From an uncultured Eubacteriales bacterium (GTDB lineage: Bacteria > Bacillota > Clostridia > Oscillospirales > Oscillospiraceae), in assembly GCA_900540545.1 (NCBI GenBank), contig UQGJ01000055.1:1-17977 (forward strand): 17,977 nt of DNA, written 5' to 3'. How positions within the stretch are numbered: the stretch's first letter is position 1; each line of letters opens with the position of its first letter. A program made the translations under genes and the position numbers. Below are positions 14,571 through 17,977 of the stretch, in pieces. Below the pieces are notes generated by a model. The model was given only the letters and a program-made list of their open reading frames with translations, was not told where the DNA came from and made no database searches.

Positions 14571-14828
14571 TTACGCAGCAGCAGTGGCGGGCAGCAGATT
14601 CAGCACCAGGGTCAGGACGATGAAGATGATGCAGACCCACTTGGTCCAGCGGGCCAGCTTGGCGTCCCAGCTCTTGGCCTTGTTCTTGGACAGGAAGGTG
14701 TCCGCGCCGCCGGCGATGGCGCCGGACAGGCCGGCGCTCTTGCCGGACTGGGCCAGGACCACGAAGGTGAGGAAGAGGGCGCAGAGCATCTGAATGGCGG
14801 TAAGCGCGTACTTGGCGGCGATGGGCAT
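14571..14828 (-). CDS. secG: Protein-export membrane protein SecG
   Basis: 85 residues, a normal SecG length. It is the small non-essential subunit of the SecYEG translocon and helps SecA-driven protein export. There are two membrane helices (about 9-29 and 62-82). The conserved cytoplasmic segment between them contains LAQSGKSAGLSGAIAGGADTF. The ATG at 14828 is preceded by AAAGGAA with an 8-base gap. The start six residues earlier has no such site. It has its own promoter (14903-14931) and terminator, so it is mainly monocistronic although rnr follows. Confidence 0.95.
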   Translation of the reverse strand: MPIAAKYALTAIQMLCALFLTFVVLAQSGKSAGLSGAIAGGADTFLSKNKAKSWDAKLARWTKWVCIIFIVLTLVLNLLPATAAA

Positions 14829-14902
14829 AGTGATCGTTCCTTTCAAAGCCCGAAGGGCGTGTCGTCATGAAATGGGCGCAATGCACCCGAACAGTAATCA
14901 GT

Positions 14903-14931
14903 ATGATAGCACACTTTCCCAACGATTGCAA
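14903..14931 (-). promoter_or_regulatory. Promoter of secG
   Basis: On the minus strand, TTGCAA (14926-14931), 17-bp spacer, TATCAT (14903-14908), with TGC as an extended -10. The start codon is 75 bases downstream of the -10. Confidence 0.8.
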
Positions 14932-14981
14932 GCCCTTTTTTAACAGGACCGCCCCCCACGCACGCCCCTCCCCCGTCCCAG

Positions 14982-15040
14982 CCTCCCCTATCGGCAGATG
15001 GGGGAGGGGGACCGGCCGCAGCCGGTGGAAGGGGCCTCCA
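14982..15040. repeat. Two-hairpin intergenic element (family B), copy 2
   Basis: CTCCCC/GGGGAG (14983-14988 with 15001-15006) followed by ACCGGC-CGCA-GCCGGT (15011-15026) and GGAAGGGG. It has the same order of hairpins as 10060-10102, with diverged arms. Confidence 0.55.
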
Positions 15041-15061
15041 CAGACTCCCCTAAAAAAACAC

Positions 15062-15101
15062 CCCCGTCCCGCCCGCAGGCGCAATTCTTCATTCTTAATT
15101 G
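15062..15101. repeat. Family C element after the ABC permease gene
   Basis: CCCCGTCCCGCCCGCAGGCG followed by CAATTCTTCATTCTTAATT, 6 bp beyond the permease stop. It matches 7480-7525 apart from a short internal extension there. Both copies sit at a gene 3' end in the same orientation to the gene. Confidence 0.75.
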
Positions 15102-15106
15102 ATTTG

Positions 15107-16954
15107 TCACTTCCCCCGCACCACCCTTAAACTCCCCAAATAGGTCGCCAAAAAGTACCCGCCGTAGATGAGCAGGATGAACCCCGCCGTCACCAGGCTG
15201 CTGGTCACCGAGTCCACCCGGCCCACCGCCGCGATGACGGCGTTGGCCGCCGTCATGCCCACGATGGAGTGGACCACCGCCAGGGCCAGGGGGAGGAAGA
15301 AGGCCAGAAAGACCTGGGTGAACAGGGCCCGGCGGCGCATCTTGTCCGGCGCGCCCAGCCGAGACAGGATTTGATACCGCTGGACGTTGTCCGCCGCCTG
15401 GGACAGCTGCTGGAGGGCCAGCACCGCCGCCGCGGTGAGCAGGAACACCATGCCCAGATACAGCCCCATGAACAGCACCAAAATCTTGCTGCCCATGTTC
15501 TCCATGTAGATGTTGATCCGGGTGCCCATGTTGAAGGTGTACTCGCTGTTGAACTCCGCGGTGTTGTAGACGGCGATGAGGGCGTCCTCCGCCGCCTGCT
15601 TGTCGCCCTTGTAGTTGGCCACAAAGACCTGCCGCCGGACCTTGAGGGCGTCCGCCACCTCGTCGGGGACCACGGCGATGCCCCGCAGGGCGTTGTACCC
15701 GGTGGTGATGGGCACGTCGATGATTTGGCCCCGCGCCCCGGCCGCCAGCCCGGCCCGGCCCTGGAGGGCCATCAGGGCGTTGTAGTCGCTGAGCCGCAGG
15801 ACGCTGTTGACCTCGTCCTCGTCCAGGCCGGTGAGGGCGGCGTCGTTATAGTAGAGCAGATAGTCCATGCTCTCCCCAAAGTACGCCTCCGGGTCGAACC
15901 CGCACCGGGCCAGCCGGGCCGGGATGTCGATGACCTCGGTGTCCCCGCTGTAATTCTGCAGGGTCATGTCGTAGGGGGCGGAGGAGTTGGTGTTGGCCTC
16001 GATGGTGTTGTTCAGGCCCACCGAGCAGGCCGTGATGCCGATGGCCAGCAGCAACAGCAGGCAGATGATGGTCATGGACAGGTAGGTGGAGTGGATGCGG
16101 GAGTTGAACTGCCGCAGCACGAACATGTTCAGGCCCTTGTAGTAGGTCTTTTTCCGCCCCTTCACCACCCGCAGCAGGAACCCGGACAGGGACCGGAAAA
16201 ACAGCAGGGTCCCTAATGTCCCCAGCCCCAGCATCACGAAAAACAGAGCGTCGATATACAGCATCCCCCGGAGCAGCAGCATGGCGTAGGCCACCGCCAG
16301 CAGGGCCACCCCCAGCAGGAAGGTGAGGACCGACGACCACAGGGGCCGCTCCTTCATCTCCTCGTTCCGCCGCTCTCCCTGCATGAGGTCGATGAGCTTG
16401 GCCCGGGACACCGACAGCCCCGTAAAGAGCATGACCACCAGGAAGATGACGCCGAAGTAGAGGACGGTCTTGCCCACGGCCTTCACCGAAAAGACCAACT
16501 GGAACGCTTCCTCCGTGGGGTAGGTGGAGAACATGGCCATGGTCAGCAGCCCCAGCCCCTGGGCCAGCAGGATGCCCAGCAGGATGCCCACCACCAGGGC
16601 CAGCACGCCGATGAACAGGGTCTCCAGCACCAGCAGGAGGGAGACCTTCCCCGTGGGCAGACCCAGCATGAAGTAGGTCCCCAGCTCCCGCTTCCGCCGC
16701 TTCATCAAAAAGGTGTTGGCGTACAGGATGAGACAGGCCAGCACCACGCTGACGAAGGCGGAGAAGATGTTCATGAAGATGAGGATGCTCTCCACCATAT
16801 AGTGGGCGCTCTTGGCCAGCATTTTCATGGCCCACTGGCCCTCCAGGGAGTTGAACACGTAAAAGATGCATACGCCGAAGGCCAGAGTGAGGAAGTAGAC
16901 CGAGTAGTCCTTCAGACTCCGGGTGACGTTTTTCCGCGCCAGCTTAAAGAACAT
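15107..16954 (-). CDS. ABC transporter permease, Bce/FtsX type
   Basis: 615 residues with about ten membrane helices in the BceB arrangement: one near the N-terminus (FLTLAFGVCIFYVFNS), a group through about residue 305, an external domain of roughly 190 residues (about 310-500), then three C-terminal helices ending in VRGK. BceB-like permeases work with a BceA ATPase to sense and free cell-wall-active peptide antibiotics (bacitracin, lantibiotics, defensins) and to signal to a BceS kinase. The ATG at 16954 (MFFKLARKN) is preferred, with GGAGG 11 bases upstream. The GTG at 16966 overlaps that ribosome binding site. The gene overlaps the end of the ATPase gene by 11 bp, so the two are translationally coupled. 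The substrate is unknown, and no kinase/regulator pair is in the window. Confidence 0.93.
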   Translation of the reverse strand: MFFKLARKNVTRSLKDYSVYFLTLAFGVCIFYVFNSLEGQWAMKMLAKSAHYMVESILIFMNIFSAFVSVVLACLILYANTFLMKRRKRELGTYFMLGLPTGKVSLLLVLETLFIGVLALVVGILLGILLAQGLGLLTMAMFSTYPTEEAFQLVFSVKAVGKTVLYFGVIFLVVMLFTGLSVSRAKLIDLMQGERRNEEMKERPLWSSVLTFLLGVALLAVAYAMLLLRGMLYIDALFFVMLGLGTLGTLLFFRSLSGFLLRVVKGRKKTYYKGLNMFVLRQFNSRIHSTYLSMTIICLLLLLAIGITACSVGLNNTIEANTNSSAPYDMTLQNYSGDTEVIDIPARLARCGFDPEAYFGESMDYLLYYNDAALTGLDEDEVNSVLRLSDYNALMALQGRAGLAAGARGQIIDVPITTGYNALRGIAVVPDEVADALKVRRQVFVANYKGDKQAAEDALIAVYNTAEFNSEYTFNMGTRINIYMENMGSKILVLFMGLYLGMVFLLTAAAVLALQQLSQAADNVQRYQILSRLGAPDKMRRRALFTQVFLAFFLPLALAVVHSIVGMTAANAVIAAVGRVDSVTSSLVTAGFILLIYGGYFLATYLGSLRVVRGK

Positions 16955-17711
16955 CGGCCCCGTCACCTCCCAGTGTACTCACCACGCCCAGGATGCGGTT
17001 GAAGAAGTCCCGCCGGGCCATATTCCCCCGCCGCAGCTCCTGGAACAGGGTGCCGTCCTTGATGAAGAGGATGCGGTGGCACCAGGAGGCGGTGAACGCG
17101 TCGTGGGTCACCATCAGAATGGTGGCCCCCTGGTCCTGGTTCAGCCCCGCCAGCTGTTCCAGCAGCATCCGGGCGGACTTGGAGTCCAGCGCCCCCGTGG
17201 GCTCGTCGGCCAGCACCAGGGCGGGCTGGGTGATGATGGCCCGGGCCGCCGCCACCCGCTGCTGCTCGCCGCCGGACATCTGGTAGGGGTACTTGTCCAG
17301 AATCTTGCCCAGCCCCAGCAGCTCCGCCGCCTGCCGCACCCGCTGGTCGATGGTGTGGGCCGGGGTCCCCATGATGGTCAGCGCCAGGGCGATGTTCTCA
17401 AAGCCCGTCAGCGTGTCCAGCAGGTTGCAGTCCTGGAAGATGAACCCCAGCCGCTCCCGGCGGAACCGGGACAGGGCCTTGCCCTTCAGCCGGGTGATGT
17501 CGGTGCCGTCCACCGTGATGGTGCCGGAGGAGGGGGTGTCGATGGTGGACACGCAGTTGAGCAGCGTGGTCTTGCCGGAGCCGGAGGCCCCCATGATGCC
17601 CACAAATTCGCCGGGGTCCACGGCAAAGCTCAAATCGTCCAGGGCCGTGGTGTGGCTGCCCCGGGAGCCATAGATTTTTTTCAGATGGGAGACGGAGAGA
17701 ATCGGTTCCAT
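16944..17711 (-). CDS. ABC transporter ATP-binding protein, BceA/MacB-like
   Basis: 255 residues. It powers the adjacent permease. Complete nucleotide-binding motifs: Walker A GASGSGKT (41-48), Q-loop Gln93, signature SGGEQ (146-150), Walker B LVLADE (Asp169, Glu170) and the H-loop His203. The class is that of ATPases paired with FtsX-type permeases (LolD/MacB/BceA). A start at 17711 (MEPILSV) is supported by AAAGGAGG 10 bases upstream. The frame continues open to 17837, but that part runs through a dispersed repeat and is rejected. The ribosome binding site lies in the downstream arm of a perfect hairpin (17720-17760), suggesting translational or operator control. It is the first gene of the pair. 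Confidence 0.96.
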   Translation of the reverse strand: MEPILSVSHLKKIYGSRGSHTTALDDLSFAVDPGEFVGIMGASGSGKTTLLNCVSTIDTPSSGTITVDGTDITRLKGKALSRFRRERLGFIFQDCNLLDTLTGFENIALALTIMGTPAHTIDQRVRQAAELLGLGKILDKYPYQMSGGEQQRVAAARAIITQPALVLADEPTGALDSKSARMLLEQLAGLNQDQGATILMVTHDAFTASWCHRILFIKDGTLFQELRRGNMARRDFFNRILGVVSTLGGDGADVL

Positions 17712-17719
17712 AGACAAAA

Positions 17720-17760
17720 TACCTCCTTTGTGGTAGCACCAGACTATCACAAAGGAGGTA
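17720..17760 (-). promoter_or_regulatory. Perfect hairpin enclosing the ABC ATPase ribosome binding site
   Basis: A 13-bp perfect inverted repeat, TACCTCCTTTGTG (17720-17732) and CACAAAGGAGGTA (17748-17760), with a 15-base loop. In the minus-strand RNA the proximal arm is the Shine-Dalgarno AAAGGAGGU and the distal arm is its exact complement. It could hide the ribosome binding site or, as DNA, be an operator. A short TTCTC/GAGAA repeat lies just upstream (17764-17775). Confidence 0.6.
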
Positions 17761-17798
17761 AGGTTCTCTTGAGAAGGTGTGAAGAAAAGATAAAGTTT

Positions 17799-17853
17799 CC
17801 CTGTCATTGCGAGCCAGTCCGCAGACTGGCGCGGCAATCCGCATCCCCGTCCT
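17799..17853. repeat. 55-bp REP-like hairpin element, copy 2
   Basis: Same sequence and orientation as 7354-7408 with a single base change. The hairpin core is ATTGC...GCAAT around GCCAGTC-CGCA-GACTGGC. It lies upstream of the ABC transporter leader. Confidence 0.85.
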
Positions 17854-17882
17854 CCCCCAAAGGTAGCGCCTAACGGCGCGGA

Positions 17883-17915
17883 TTTGAATTCCCGCCCACG
17901 GGCGGGGACGGGGGA
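17883..17915. repeat. Family C-like element, inverse orientation
   Basis: GAATT followed by the palindrome CCCGCCC-AC-GGGCGGG (17891-17906) and GACGGGGG. Its reverse complement matches the start of the family C elements at 7410-7435 and 15064-15084. Confidence 0.5.
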
Positions 17916-17946
17916 GAGGAGCGTCCCCCTCCGGGGGCCCAGCCCA

Positions 17947-17977
17947 TTTCTTTTTCCCTCACGGCGGGAAAAAGAAA
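17947..17977. repeat. Palindromic repeat at the window edge, family A-like
   Basis: A 12-bp perfect stem, TTTCTTTTTCCC (17947-17958) and GGGAAAAAGAAA (17966-17977), with a 7-base loop, preceded by CCCCCTCCGGGGGCCC. The stem and the GGGGG/CCC flank recall family A. It is cut by the window end, so its full extent is unknown. Confidence 0.55.

Noticed and set aside
12500..14623. A 707-codon open frame antisense to rnr
   Set aside because: Same codon-bias artefact; composition is unlike a protein and RNase R is certain on the other strand. The similar frames opposite citrate synthase (58-1530), nadE (1556-2956) and the M56 gene (8526-9488) are rejected for the same reason.
17712..17837. N-terminal extension of the ABC ATPase
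   Set aside because: It would be encoded by the 55-bp dispersed repeat and the RBS hairpin. Homology to ABC ATPases begins at MEPILSV, which has its own ribosome binding site.

Overview
The window is GC-rich, about two thirds G+C by eye. It looks like the chromosome of an anaerobic gut Bacillota, most likely of the Oscillospiraceae / Flavonifractor–Lawsonibacter type. That placement rests on the strong third-position G/C bias, Gram-positive ribosome binding sites of the AAAGGAGG type, a secG–rnr neighbourhood, a Bce-type ABC transporter, and several families of GC-rich palindromic intergenic repeats. It is inference; no marker RNA gene is present. Eleven protein genes are supported. All lie on the minus strand except the P-type ATPase.

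Layout from left to right. (1) 106-1470: citrate synthase with its own terminator. (2) 1625-4075: a probable two-gene unit, a small PUA/ASCH-like protein followed by glutamine-dependent NAD synthetase (nadE), ending in a terminator. (3) 4152-6969: a plus-strand regulatory unit. A consensus promoter (TTGACA, 17 bp, TATAAT) drives a yybP-ykoY-type manganese riboswitch, whose closing stem and a following intrinsic terminator compete for the same bases. After it comes an 870-residue P-type cation ATPase with one intact transport site, probably a Mn2+ (or Ca2+/Mn2+) exporter. (4) 6970-7518: no gene, only repeats. (5) 7519-10490: an autoregulated blaI–blaR1-like–membrane-protein operon. Two TACA-N2-TGTA operators sit in its promoter. 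Its M56 sensor has a long C-terminal domain that is not a penicillin-binding domain. (6) 10557-11222: no gene, repeats only. (7) 11223-14828: secG, then rnr (RNase R) and a lipoprotein GH3 N-acetylhexosaminidase (nagZ) that overlaps rnr by 4 bp. (8) 15107-17711: a Bce-type ABC transporter (ATPase then permease) for peptide-antibiotic sensing or resistance. Its ribosome binding site lies in one arm of a perfect 13-bp hairpin.

Two systems carry most of the regulatory interest: the self-contained metal-export switch at 4152-6969, and the BlaI/M56 operon, whose inducer is probably not a beta-lactam. Two genes (nadE and the ABC ATPase) have leaders that can fold the Shine-Dalgarno into a perfect stem with an upstream complement. 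The intergenic spaces hold at least four families of dispersed palindromic or tandem repeats, often at gene 3' ends. I found no tRNA, rRNA, CRISPR array, transposase or phage gene.
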